NCBI RefSeq assembly: GCF_001618385.1
Contig: NZ_BDCR01000002.1
Coordinates: 1-64,000 of the forward strand
Direction: 5' to 3'
Origin: Paludibacter jiangxiensis
GTDB lineage: Bacteria > Bacteroidota > Bacteroidia > Bacteroidales > Paludibacteraceae
DNA: 64,000 bases
This document shows positions 22,558-31,090 of the stretch, piece by piece (the first letter of the stretch is position 1; each line of letters opens with the position of its first letter). A program made the position numbers and the translations under genes. The notes under the pieces were generated by a model that saw nothing but the letters and a program-made list of their open reading frames with translations, had not been told where the DNA came from and did not search any database.

Positions 22558-24198
22558 ATGATAAAAGAAGTAAATAACAGCGTTTCGGTTGACGACCTGA
22601 AGAAATTCAAAGACGAGGTATTGCACAAATACCCCAAGAAGGTTGCCAAAAAGCGGGATAAGGCCATTCTGCTGAACGATCCGGAAACGCCTCCCCAGAT
22701 TCAGGCCAACGTGCGTACTATTCCCGGCATTATAACACAACGCGGTTGTACCTATGCCGGTTGTAAAGGTGTGGTGCTCGGTCCTACCCGCGACATTATA
22801 AATATTACACACGGACCTATCGGTTGTGGTTTTTACTCGTGGCTGACCCGCCGTAACCAGACCAAGCCCGAAACCGAAACGGATGAAAACTTCATGATGT
22901 ACTGTTTTTCGACCGACATGCAGGACTCCAATATCGTGTTTGGCGGTGAAGAAAAACTGAAACAGGCTATTCGTGAAGCTTACGAACTTTTTCATCCGAA
23001 AGCCATCGCCATCTTCTCCACCTGTCCGGTAGGTCTTATTGGTGACGACGTGCACCGCGTGGCTCGCCACATGAAAGAAGAAATTGGCGGCGATATCAAT
23101 ATTTTCGGTTTCTCCTGCGAAGGATACCGTGGAGTGTCTCAGTCTGCTGGTCACCACATAGCAAACAACGGTTTGTTCAAAAATCTTATTGGTCGCGATG
23201 ACGAGAAGAGAGGTGATCTGAAATACCGCGTCAACCTTTTGGGAGAGTACAATATCGGTGGTGATGCGTTTGAGTTGGAACGTGTTTTCGAAAAATGCGG
23301 CATCAACCTGATTGCTACCTTCAGCGGCAACTCCACGATTCAGAAATTTGAAAATGCTCATACTGCCGACCTTAACATGGTGATGTGTCACCGTTCGATC
23401 AACTACGTGGCCGAAATGATGGAAACCGCTTTCGGTATTCCATGGATTAAGGTACAACCGATCGGGGCAGACTCAACCGCTAAGATGCTTCGCAAGATTG
23501 GACAATACTTCGGAGATCAGGAATTGATCGACAAAATTGAAGAGGTGATTGCCGACGAGATGGTAGCAGTTACTGCTGCCCGCGAAAAAGCATTGAAAAA
23601 AACCAACGGTAAAACAGCCATGTTGTTCGTCGGCGGATCCCGCGCTCACCACTATCAGAACCTTTTCGAAGAGTTGGGTATGAGCACACTTTCTGCCGGT
23701 TATGAGTTCGGTCATCGCGACGACTACGAAGGTCGTGTGGTTATTCCGACTATCCAGATTGATGCAGATAGCCGTAACATCGAGGAAATTACCGTAACTA
23801 AAGACGAAGCCCGTTACAATCCCCGCAAGACAGAAGAAGAATTGAAAGCGCTCGAAGCTGATGGAATGGAATTCAACGGTTACGAAGGTTTGATGCCTCA
23901 GATGGCCAAAGGCTCTTTGGTAATTGACGACCTCAGCCATTACGAAATGGAAAAACTGATTGAACTCTACAAGCCTGATGTGTTCTGCGCCGGTATCAAA
24001 GAAAAATTCTGTGTACAGAAAATGGGTGTGCCTCTCAAACAGTTGCATAGCTACGATTACGGAGGACCGTATGCCGGATTCAAAGGTGCTATCAATTTCT
24101 ACGAAGATATCGAAATGATTGCCTGCTCCACCATCTGGAAAGAAATGAAAGCTCCCTGGGAAAGCGAAACCTACGTGGAAGCTCAATACGCTTACTAA
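22558..24198 (+). CDS. nifD: nitrogenase molybdenum-iron protein alpha chain
   Basis: 546 residues from ATG 22558, which has an AAGGAG sequence 9 bp upstream; a longer in-frame reading into nifI2 is rejected. P-cluster ligands C64, C90 and C156 and FeMo-cofactor ligands C277 (NMVMCHRSINY) and H497 (LHSYDYGGPY) are all present, so it should be active. It has the roughly 50-residue insertion near 410-455 typical of Clostridium-like NifD, plus an additional Cys at 69 (TYAGCKG). The nifH-I1-I2-D-K order also points to the anaerobe-type nitrogenase. FeMo-cofactor site of N2 reduction. Confidence 0.98.
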   Translation: MIKEVNNSVSVDDLKKFKDEVLHKYPKKVAKKRDKAILLNDPETPPQIQANVRTIPGIITQRGCTYAGCKGVVLGPTRDIINITHGPIGCGFYSWLTRRNQTKPETETDENFMMYCFSTDMQDSNIVFGGEEKLKQAIREAYELFHPKAIAIFSTCPVGLIGDDVHRVARHMKEEIGGDINIFGFSCEGYRGVSQSAGHHIANNGLFKNLIGRDDEKRGDLKYRVNLLGEYNIGGDAFELERVFEKCGINLIATFSGNSTIQKFENAHTADLNMVMCHRSINYVAEMMETAFGIPWIKVQPIGADSTAKMLRKIGQYFGDQELIDKIEEVIADEMVAVTAAREKALKKTNGKTAMLFVGGSRAHHYQNLFEELGMSTLSAGYEFGHRDDYEGRVVIPTIQIDADSRNIEEITVTKDEARYNPRKTEEELKALEADGMEFNGYEGLMPQMAKGSLVIDDLSHYEMEKLIELYKPDVFCAGIKEKFCVQKMGVPLKQLHSYDYGGPYAGFKGAINFYEDIEMIACSTIWKEMKAPWESETYVEAQYAY

Positions 24199-24204
24199 AA
24201 AACC

Positions 24205-24339
24205 GGGCCCCTAAATCCCCTCAAGGGGACTTAGAAAATCTGCAATCGAAAGTTTAAGATTAAGAAATAATCAATTGGACGCATAAAACGTTCTAAATCT
24301 AAGCTCTGATAGTCCCCCTTTAGGGGGATTTAGGGGGCT
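24205..24339. repeat. Empty C-rich inverted-repeat element between nifD and nifK
   Basis: Left arm 24205-24235 (CCCCTAAATCCCC then TCAAGGGGACTT) and right arm 24311-24339 (AGTCCCCCTT then GGGGGATTTAGGGGG) are inverted copies with about 75 bp between them. Each arm also contains its own small CCCC/GGGG hairpin. The same element lies between nifE and nifN and, with a gene inside, at 48577-49411. Confidence 0.85.
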
Positions 24340-24355
24340 GTTAATTCACACAATT

Positions 24356-25738
24356 ATGCTATTACGACATACAACAGCAAAAGAAATAGACAGAAAGGCT
24401 CTGACGATCAATCCGGCCAAAACCTGTCAACCTGTGGGAGCCATGTATGCGGCATTGGGTTTGCATGGATGTTTACCCCATAGCCACGGCTCGCAAGGAT
24501 GTTGCTCTTACCACCGTAGTGCACTTACCCGTCACTTCAAAGAACCGGTGATGGCCTCTACCAGCTCGTTCTCTGAAGGATCTTCGGTGTTTGGTGGCTC
24601 GGCTAACCTGGTAAGCGCTATCGAAACGATTTTCAGCGTATATGATCCGGAAGTGATTGCGGTGCACACTACCTGTCTTTCCGAAACGATTGGTGATGAC
24701 CTTACCCAGATTGTCTCTAAAGCAAACGAAGATGGAAAAGTGCCTGCCGGTAAGAAAGTTATTTTCTGTAATACACCTAGTTACGTGGGTACTCACGTTA
24801 CCGGTTATGCCAATCAGGTATCCTCTTTTGTAAAATTCTTTTCCACAGCTACTCCGAAAAAGAGAAACGTGGTAAATCTGGTGGCTGGCTGGATGGAACC
24901 CTCTGATATGCGCGAGATTAAACGCATTGCCAAAGAGATGGAAGCCCGTACCATCATGTTTCCCGATATGTCGGATGTGCTGGATACTCCGTTGACAGGT
25001 CATTACGATATGTATCCGAAAGGAGGAACCACTCAGGCTGATATGATCGCGACCGGCGACAGCAAATTCACCATTGGCATCGGACCTTACACCACTGAAG
25101 ATGCTTGTATCAAGCTCGAAAATAAGTGTAAGGTGAAATTTGAAACGATCGAAATTCCTATTGGATTGAAGGCTACCGATAAATTTATCATGTCGCTCAG
25201 CCGTCATGCCAACGTGCCGGTTCCCGATTCGTTGACCGCAGAACGTGGCCGCCTGGTAGATATGATTGCCGACAATAACAAAAATTTCTATGACAAACGG
25301 GTGGCTTTGTTTGGCGATCCCGATACGTTGATTCCTTTGGTGGAATTCTTGCTGACATTGGACATGAAACCGGTTTATATCGTAACAGGGACTCCGGGTA
25401 AACATTTCGATGAAGCAATGACCGAACTGTTGAAAGAAAAAGTTCCGGAAGCCAAATTCAAAAGCGGCGAACGTGCCGATATGTTCCAGATGCATCAATG
25501 GATCAAACAGGAAGGTGTCGATATGTTGATCGGTAACAGCTACGGAAAATATATTGCCCGCGACGAAAATATTCCATTCGTTCGTTTGGGATTTCCTGTG
25601 ACGGATCGTCCGGGTAACAATTTCTTCCCTTATGTTGGATATACGGGAGCTACCAATCTTTTAATAAAGATTATGGATGCATTCCTTGAACATAAAGACC
25701 GTACCTGTCCGGAAGAAAAAGTAGAACTTGTAATGTAA
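24356..25738 (+). CDS. nifK: nitrogenase molybdenum-iron protein beta chain
   Basis: 460 residues, the short form without the N-terminal extension of proteobacterial NifK (about 520), as in Clostridium. P-cluster ligands C24 (AKTCQPVGAM), C49 (GSQGCCSY) and C107 (HTTCLSETIGDD) are conserved. It forms the alpha2-beta2 MoFe protein with NifD. It is separated from nifD by a 157-bp gap filled by the repeat element and followed by a 13-bp hairpin. Confidence 0.98.
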   Translation: MLLRHTTAKEIDRKALTINPAKTCQPVGAMYAALGLHGCLPHSHGSQGCCSYHRSALTRHFKEPVMASTSSFSEGSSVFGGSANLVSAIETIFSVYDPEVIAVHTTCLSETIGDDLTQIVSKANEDGKVPAGKKVIFCNTPSYVGTHVTGYANQVSSFVKFFSTATPKKRNVVNLVAGWMEPSDMREIKRIAKEMEARTIMFPDMSDVLDTPLTGHYDMYPKGGTTQADMIATGDSKFTIGIGPYTTEDACIKLENKCKVKFETIEIPIGLKATDKFIMSLSRHANVPVPDSLTAERGRLVDMIADNNKNFYDKRVALFGDPDTLIPLVEFLLTLDMKPVYIVTGTPGKHFDEAMTELLKEKVPEAKFKSGERADMFQMHQWIKQEGVDMLIGNSYGKYIARDENIPFVRLGFPVTDRPGNNFFPYVGYTGATNLLIKIMDAFLEHKDRTCPEEKVELVM

Positions 25739-25752
25739 TAATGGATTGTGGT

Positions 25753-25788
25753 AAAGATGTTACGGTGATAAACAGCCGTAACATCTTT
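25753..25788 (+). terminator. 13-bp perfect hairpin after nifK
   Basis: AAAGATGTTACGG (25753-25765) pairs perfectly with CCGTAACATCTTT (25776-25788) over a 10-nt loop. No T-tract follows. It may protect nifHDK mRNA or partly terminate before nifEN, which would give the usual excess of structural over assembly genes. Confidence 0.65.
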
Positions 25789-25933
25789 GAAATCCTACCT
25801 GAAACGATAAGCAGAATAATCGCTGGCAAAATAGATGTGTAACGGACGAATAAGTGTTGGTTTCAAAGCAGAATTGGAATCATGCAGAAACGCTTAATAT
25901 TGTCCGGTGTAGTTACTCCAAAACAAAAACATT

Positions 25934-27286
25934 ATGGCTGAATATTTAGAAGGCAGAGAAAATCAGATCGTGACAAAGGGGATTGACTCACACGAGCTGG
26001 TGGGCGGAAAGCCCAGTGTGGCCGGGTCTGTCAGCCAGAGAGCCTGCGTTTTTTGCGGCTCACGTGTGGTACTTTACCCCATTGCCGATGCACTGCATCT
26101 GGTGCACGGCCCTATCGGTTGCGCCTCTTATACCTGGGATATACGGGGGGCTCTCTCGTCAGGTCCCGAACTGCACCGTAGCAGCTTTTCAACTGATCTT
26201 CGAGAAAAAAACATTGTCTTTGGCGGGCAGGATAAGTTGTATCAGGCACTTCATGAACTGATTGACAAACATCATCCCAAAGCCGCATTCGTTTACTCCA
26301 CATGCATTGTGGGTGTTATTGGCGACGATGTTCAGTCGGTTTGCAAACGGGTGCAAAAAGAGAAGAATATTCCGGTTGTCGCCGTAATGGCCGAAGGCTT
26401 TCAGGGATCGAAAAAGGATGGCTACAAAATAGCCTGCGACGCTCTTTTCTCATTGGTAGGCACAGACGAAAGTATGGATGTTTCACCATTGAGCATTAAT
26501 ATTCTTGGCGACTTTAATCTTGCCGGTGAGCTTTGGATGCTCGAAGAGTATTACAAGAAAATGGGGATTCAGATTTTGGCTCCCATTACCGGCGACGGCC
26601 GTGTGAAGAAAATTCAGAATGCCCATCGAGCTGCGCTCAACGTGGTGCAATGCTCCGGTTCGATGATTCATTTGGCCAAACAGATGAAAGAAAAATACGG
26701 CATTCCTTTTATCAAGGTCTCCTATTTCGGCATCGAAGATATGTCGGATGCGCTTTACGAAGTGGCTAAATTTTTCAAAGACGACAGCGTAATGGACAAA
26801 GCCCGCGAGTTGGTGAAAGATCAACTCACGACCCTGATTCCGGCACTTGAACCCTACAAGAGAGCTTTACAGGGAAAGAAGGCAGCCATCTATGTGGGCG
26901 GGGCATTCAAGGCTATTTCGTTGGTCAAGGCATTACGACTGATTGGTATGAAAACGGTGATTGCAGGCACGCAGACCGGCAACACAGAGGATTACCGTTT
27001 ACTGAAAACTATTTGCGATGACGGTTGCATTATGGTAGATGATTCCAATCCGGTAGAACTTTCGGAATTTGTGAAGCAAACAGGAGCAGACCTGTTTATC
27101 GGCGGCGTGAAAGAACGCCCCATTGCTTACAAACTCGGAATCGGATTTTGCGATCACAACCACGAACGCAAACTGGCGCTGGCCGGTTACGACGGAATGC
27201 TCAATTTTGCCAAAGAGGTCTACGAAACGGTAACCAGTCCGGTGTGGCAATTTGTGAATCGTTCAACTCCATTCGATAACGAATGA
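25934..27286 (+). CDS. nifE: FeMo-cofactor scaffold protein NifE
   Basis: 450 residues. The NifD-like fold begins SQRACVFCGSRVVLYPIADALHLVHGPIGCASYTWD, where the Cys residues correspond to NifE cluster ligands. STCIVGVIGDDVQ and ALNVVQCSGSMIHLAKQM (the NifE counterpart of the cofactor Cys region) follow. NifEN matures the NifB-cofactor to FeMo-co. The 195-bp gap after nifK holds the hairpin described above. Confidence 0.97.
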   Translation: MAEYLEGRENQIVTKGIDSHELVGGKPSVAGSVSQRACVFCGSRVVLYPIADALHLVHGPIGCASYTWDIRGALSSGPELHRSSFSTDLREKNIVFGGQDKLYQALHELIDKHHPKAAFVYSTCIVGVIGDDVQSVCKRVQKEKNIPVVAVMAEGFQGSKKDGYKIACDALFSLVGTDESMDVSPLSINILGDFNLAGELWMLEEYYKKMGIQILAPITGDGRVKKIQNAHRAALNVVQCSGSMIHLAKQMKEKYGIPFIKVSYFGIEDMSDALYEVAKFFKDDSVMDKARELVKDQLTTLIPALEPYKRALQGKKAAIYVGGAFKAISLVKALRLIGMKTVIAGTQTGNTEDYRLLKTICDDGCIMVDDSNPVELSEFVKQTGADLFIGGVKERPIAYKLGIGFCDHNHERKLALAGYDGMLNFAKEVYETVTSPVWQFVNRSTPFDNE

Positions 27287-27308
27287 GTCTTTCGATGATT
27301 TTATTTTA

Positions 27309-27401
27309 CCCCTAAATCCCCTGAAGGGGACTTGTTGGTCGGTAAAAAAATATGAGAAATCTCTTTTTGCAAATTTAAGTCCCCTTCAGGAGATTTAGGG
27401 G
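27309..27401. repeat. Empty C-rich inverted-repeat element between nifE and nifN
   Basis: Left arm 27309-27333 (CCCCTAAATCCCC then TGAAGGGGACTT) and right arm 27377-27401 (AAGTCCCCTTCAGG then AGATTTAGGGG) are inverted with about 43 bp between. Same family and orientation as the nifD-nifK element. Confidence 0.85.
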
Positions 27402-27442
27402 CAGATAAAGAGAATTTGTGTAACTCCAAAACAAAGTATTGT

Positions 27443-28873
27443 ATGCAAAAGGCAGAATCCATCAAGCAGAAAGTGATGCCTTCGGGCGATACGTTTGCCT
27501 CCTCGTGCAATGCTTGCAAGCAATGTACGCCGCTGGGCGCCTGTATTGCCTTCAAAGGATTAGAAGGCGTGTTACCGATGTTGCACGGTTCGCAGGGATG
27601 TGCCACTTACATCCGCCGCTATCTGATTAGCCATTTTCGCGAACCGGTAGATATCGCTTCCTCCAATTTTAGTGAAGAGACAACCATCTTCGGGGGAAAT
27701 AAGAACTTCAACACCGGCATTGACAATATTATCAAGCAATACCATCCGCGGGTGATTGCCATCGCCAGTACCTGTCTGAGCGAAACCATCGGTGAGGATG
27801 TACAACGATTAATATTCGAATACCAGGAAACACACAACACGATGCCGGACCTTCCGGTAATGATCTTTGCATCTACTCCCAGTTATCAGGGAACACATTC
27901 GGAGGGATTTCACGAAGCTGTGTTTGCTGCCGTGAAGACATTGGCAGAGGCTTCCGGCCCGGTTGGAGATCATATTAACCTTTTTAGTAATATGATATCG
28001 CCGGAAGATATTCGCCACTTGAAGGAAATTGTGGAAGATTTCTCGATACCGGTCGTGTTGTTCCCTGATTACTCGGATACCCTCGATAATACCTCGTGGG
28101 ATAGCTATCGACGCATTCCCGACGGAGGAACTACCGTAGACGAATTGAAGAAGAGTGCACTGGCTTACGCTTCCGTCGAACTGGGATATATTCTCAATTC
28201 GGGCGGCATGAATGGCCGGATAAAAGACAATGGTACGAAACAGTCGGCCGGAGAGTACCTGAAAAGTAAGTTTGATGTGCCGCTGGTGCGTACCGGTCTT
28301 CCTGTCGGTATCCTTGAATCCGATAAATTTTTCAATGCACTTTCTTCCATTTCGGGAAAAGCGATTCCGATGAAATACCAACGCCAACGGGGTCGCCTGG
28401 TCGATCTTTATGTTGACGGTCACAAATATGTTTCCGATAAACGGGCGGTGATTTACGGCGAAGAAGACCTTGTGGTTGCTCTGGCTGCTTTTGCTGCCGA
28501 GATTGGTATCAAGCCTGTTTTATGCGCGTCGGGTGGCGAAAGCGGAAAGCTTGCCGGGACGCTTCGCGAAGTGTTGGGTAAAAACTACTACGAAGATATG
28601 GTGGTAGGTCAGGGTATGAGTTTCGAGCGGATGGAAGAGGTGATGCAGGAGCTGAAACCCGACCTGATGATCGGTAATAGCAAAGGTTACTACATTGCCC
28701 GCAAGATGGATATTCCCATCGTTCGCACCGGATTCCCAATTCACGATCGTCTGGGAGCTCAACATACCCATGTGCTGGGATATGAAGGAACGATGATCCT
28801 TTTCGAACAAATTGTGAATACGCTTCTTGAAGACAAACAACGCAAATCGCCGGTAGGTTACAAATACATGTAA
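27443..28873 (+). CDS. nifN: FeMo-cofactor scaffold protein NifN
   Basis: 476 residues from ATG 27443; a TTG nine codons upstream is possible but less likely. NifK-like fold: SSCNACKQCTPLGACIAFKG, LHGSQGCATYIRRYLISHFREP, SSNFSEETTIFGGNKN and STCLSETIGEDVQ. Forms the alpha2-beta2 scaffold with NifE. The Cys-rich N-terminus (CNACKQC) is a usual NifN trait. Confidence 0.96.
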   Translation: MQKAESIKQKVMPSGDTFASSCNACKQCTPLGACIAFKGLEGVLPMLHGSQGCATYIRRYLISHFREPVDIASSNFSEETTIFGGNKNFNTGIDNIIKQYHPRVIAIASTCLSETIGEDVQRLIFEYQETHNTMPDLPVMIFASTPSYQGTHSEGFHEAVFAAVKTLAEASGPVGDHINLFSNMISPEDIRHLKEIVEDFSIPVVLFPDYSDTLDNTSWDSYRRIPDGGTTVDELKKSALAYASVELGYILNSGGMNGRIKDNGTKQSAGEYLKSKFDVPLVRTGLPVGILESDKFFNALSSISGKAIPMKYQRQRGRLVDLYVDGHKYVSDKRAVIYGEEDLVVALAAFAAEIGIKPVLCASGGESGKLAGTLREVLGKNYYEDMVVGQGMSFERMEEVMQELKPDLMIGNSKGYYIARKMDIPIVRTGFPIHDRLGAQHTHVLGYEGTMILFEQIVNTLLEDKQRKSPVGYKYM

Positions 28874-28884
28874 ACTTAAACGTT

Positions 28885-29034
28885 ATGAATATCCACATCG
28901 CCCAACTGATTGCCCGAAAACTGAGACGACAGCGAGCATTCGCGAAGCTCACGAAACGGAGTTCCGGTTCAAAAGAGAATAAAGAAGGCGATGCGACCGA
29001 CTCAAAAGTGAATGATGCTGATTCGAAATTGTAA
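28885..29034 (+). CDS. small basic/charged protein between nifN and nifB (putative)
   Basis: 49-codon open frame 11 bp after the nifN stop. It begins MNIHIAQLIARKLRRQRAFA, a strongly basic amphipathic helix, and turns into a Ser/Asp/Lys-rich tail ending in DADSKL. I recognise no family. Support is only position, orientation, an ATG after an A-rich leader and a reasonable length; it might be spurious. Confidence 0.4.
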   Translation: MNIHIAQLIARKLRRQRAFAKLTKRSSGSKENKEGDATDSKVNDADSKL

Positions 29035-29100
29035 ATAATGCGAATTAGGAGTTGAAATAATTACAAAACATCTGAACATTAACTTGACCGTAGGTCATAC

Positions 29101-29185
29101 ATATCAATAGAAAATGTAATTCCCGCATTAATGCAACCCCGTATGGGGTTGAACCTTGGACACGATATTTATTTTCTATTGATAT
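29101..29185. repeat. 85-bp palindromic element upstream of nifB
   Basis: ATATCAATAGAAAAT (29101-29115) is perfectly repeated inverted at 29171-29185. Between them lies a hairpin AACCCC-GTAT-GGGGTT (29135-29150). Flanking words GACC-GTA-GGTC and TCC-TAAC-GGA are also palindromic. This looks like a MITE-like or REP-like intergenic element and is different from the C-rich family. Apart from it, I see nothing in the 217-bp gap before nifB. Confidence 0.7.
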
Positions 29186-29251
29186 ATAAGTCCTAACGGA
29201 CTATTTTCAACTCTTGATTCACGTAAATGATAAATTGTAAACTGAACGACT

Positions 29252-30520
29252 ATGGAAACAAAAGATATAACTCTGCACCCTTGTTTTAACGAAAAAGCGC
29301 GACATACGCATGCTCGTGTCCACCTTCCGGTTGCTCCCAAATGTAATATCCAGTGTGCTTATTGCAACCGCAAGTACGATTGCGTGAACGAAAGCCGTCC
29401 GGGCGTAACCAGTACGGTGCTCTCTCCGATGCAAGCTGTTCATTATCTCAAGGCGTTGTCCGGAAAACTCGAAAATATCAGCGTGGTGGGAATTGCCGGT
29501 CCCGGCGATCCGTTTGCCAATCCAACAGAAACCCTGACAACGCTTGAGATCCTGAAAAACGAGTTTCCTGATATTATTTTTTGCCTTTCCACCAATGGAC
29601 TGGAACTGGCTCCGCACATCGATAAGATTGCCGAACTGGGTGTGACTCATGTTACGTTGACAATCAACTCGTTGAATGTGGATACGTTGGCAAGAATCTA
29701 CACCTGGGTACGTTACCAGCGTCGTGTTTATCGCGGTAAAGAGGGCGCTGAAATCTTGCTCGAGCAACAGTTGAAATGTATTCCGTTGCTGAAAGCGAAA
29801 GGTATTACGGTAAAGATCAATACGGTGGTTTGCCCCGGCATTAATGACCACGAAGTGGAAGCTCTGGCACAAAAAGTTGCCGAACTGGGAGCCGATACCA
29901 TGAACTGTATTCCGGTTTATCCAACGGAGAACACCATATTCGAGTATATCGAAGAACCTTCGAAAGTTGCCATGAAAGAGCTGCGGGCAAATGTCGCAAA
30001 ATATATTCATCCGATGGCTCACTGCGCCCGCTGCCGCGCCGATGCTGCCGGTTTGTTGGGTAAAGATTGTAGCGAAGCGCAGGAGATGATAGGACAATTT
30101 TCGACCATGGTGGTCAATCGTGGCGAAGGTCGCACCCGGGTAGGTGTTGCCACGCAGGAAGGTCTTTTAGTGAACCTGCATCTGGGAGAGGCTATGAAGA
30201 TCTATATATTTGAACAAACCCGCAACGGTTATCACTTTGTGGAAACTCGCAACGCACCTCCTCAGGGCGGTGGCGCCGATCGCTGGCAGATGTTGGCCAA
30301 TAAAACGTTGATCGATTGTCAGGCAGTTTTGGTGGGCGGTGTCGGCGAAACGCCGATGCGCATTCTTCAGGAAAATGGAGTTAAAGTGATTCAGATGAAT
30401 GGCCTGATCGATGCCGGTCTGGATGCCGTTTATCAGAATATTCCTTTGAAAACGCTCTGTAAATCCGAATTCAAAGGGTGCGGCGAAGGCTGTCGCGGCA
30501 ACGCACAGGGCTGTGGATGA
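29252..30520 (+). CDS. nifB: FeMo-cofactor biosynthesis protein NifB (radical SAM, NifX-fused)
   Basis: 422 residues. Radical SAM ligands C31, C35, C38 (PKCNIQCAYCNRKYDC) and GIAGPGDPFAN. Cys residues for the accessory clusters are in the N-terminal HPCF and in the HCARCRADAAGLLG segment. From about 285 a NifX/NafY-type domain follows (VGVATQEGLLVNLHLGEAM...), and the tail CKSEFKGCGEGCRGNAQGCG is Cys-rich. NifB makes the carbide-containing NifB-co from 4Fe-4S units and SAM. Confidence 0.97.
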   Translation: METKDITLHPCFNEKARHTHARVHLPVAPKCNIQCAYCNRKYDCVNESRPGVTSTVLSPMQAVHYLKALSGKLENISVVGIAGPGDPFANPTETLTTLEILKNEFPDIIFCLSTNGLELAPHIDKIAELGVTHVTLTINSLNVDTLARIYTWVRYQRRVYRGKEGAEILLEQQLKCIPLLKAKGITVKINTVVCPGINDHEVEALAQKVAELGADTMNCIPVYPTENTIFEYIEEPSKVAMKELRANVAKYIHPMAHCARCRADAAGLLGKDCSEAQEMIGQFSTMVVNRGEGRTRVGVATQEGLLVNLHLGEAMKIYIFEQTRNGYHFVETRNAPPQGGGADRWQMLANKTLIDCQAVLVGGVGETPMRILQENGVKVIQMNGLIDAGLDAVYQNIPLKTLCKSEFKGCGEGCRGNAQGCG

Positions 30521-30523
30521 GAA

Positions 30524-30672
30524 AGCCCCACCTAACCTTCCCCAAGGGGAGGAAATTCGAAGTCTCAATAAGAATTTTACTTTACTACATTTAATAACGA
30601 ACACCTTTACTTGAACAGAAGAATCTTACTTCAGATTTCTTCTCCTCCCCTTGGGGGAGGTCGGGTGGGGCT
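30524..30672. repeat. Inverted-repeat element (second C-rich family) between nifB and the ferredoxin gene
   Basis: Left arm 30524-30552 (AAGCCCCACC then CCCCAAGGGGAGG) and right arm 30643-30672 (TCCTCCCC then GGGAGGTCGGGTGGGGCT) are inverted, with about 90 bp between. Same design as the CCCCTAAATCCCC family, but a different sequence. It fills the whole 168-bp gap. Confidence 0.8.
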
Positions 30673-30688
30673 GTAAATTTTTTTTCGT

Positions 30689-30991
30689 ATGAAAAAGCCT
30701 GATTACATGATTATGGTGTGCAACTCGTACCGGGTTGCCGGCGATGCCCAGGGGTATTGCAACAAACAGGGAGCTACATCTTTTGTGCAAATGATCAGCG
30801 AAGGATGCTCCGACCGCGGACTCGATGCGGTAGTAACAACCACAGCCTGCCTTAGCGTTTGCAGTCAGGGCCCTATCGTGGTTATTCAGCCGAACAACTA
30901 CTGGTATGGAGGTATGAACGAAGATAAAATAGAAGAGGTACTCGACGCTTTGGAAGAAGGCAAAGCCGTGGAAGAATACCTGATTGCGTGA
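30689..30991 (+). CDS. thioredoxin-like [2Fe-2S] ferredoxin
   Basis: 100 residues. Cys pattern C11-x12-C24 ... C54-x3-C58 (TTACLSVCSQGP) is that of thioredoxin-fold 2Fe-2S ferredoxins; a further Cys is at 40. Such ferredoxins occur in nif clusters of anaerobes and proteobacteria next to nifB or nifE/N. It could give electrons to NifB or NifH, or donate clusters. No flavodoxin or 4Fe-4S ferredoxin gene is seen in the cluster. Confidence 0.9.
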   Translation: MKKPDYMIMVCNSYRVAGDAQGYCNKQGATSFVQMISEGCSDRGLDAVVTTTACLSVCSQGPIVVIQPNNYWYGGMNEDKIEEVLDALEEGKAVEEYLIA

Positions 30992-31011
30992 TTTCGATTG
31001 ACAATTTCAAT

Positions 31012-31068
31012 ATTTACTATTTACCATTGAAATCTGACTCAGCCTATTCAAAATGGTAAATAGTAAAT
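31012..31068. repeat. 17-bp inverted repeat between the ferredoxin gene and nifV
   Basis: ATTTACTATTTACCATT (31012-31028) and its exact reverse complement (31052-31068) are separated by 23 bp. A third intergenic repeat type in the nif cluster, built of TTTACTATTTACC words. The hairpin has no T-tract. Confidence 0.7.
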
Positions 31069-31090
31069 GACCAAACAGTAAATAACTAAC

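Noticed and set aside
22429-23457. 342-codon frame opposite nifD, and similar long frames opposite nifK (24473-25498), nifV (31139-32269) and the zinc dehydrogenase (47445-48545)
   Set aside because: They mirror strongly biased codons of clear enzyme genes on the other strand, have no family motif and no promoter, and are rich in His/Phe/Arg as antisense frames are.
29141-29175. TTGGACACG near 29157 as a sigma54 site for nifB
   Set aside because: The -24 core is imperfect, no GC or TTG at -12, and it lies inside the palindromic element.
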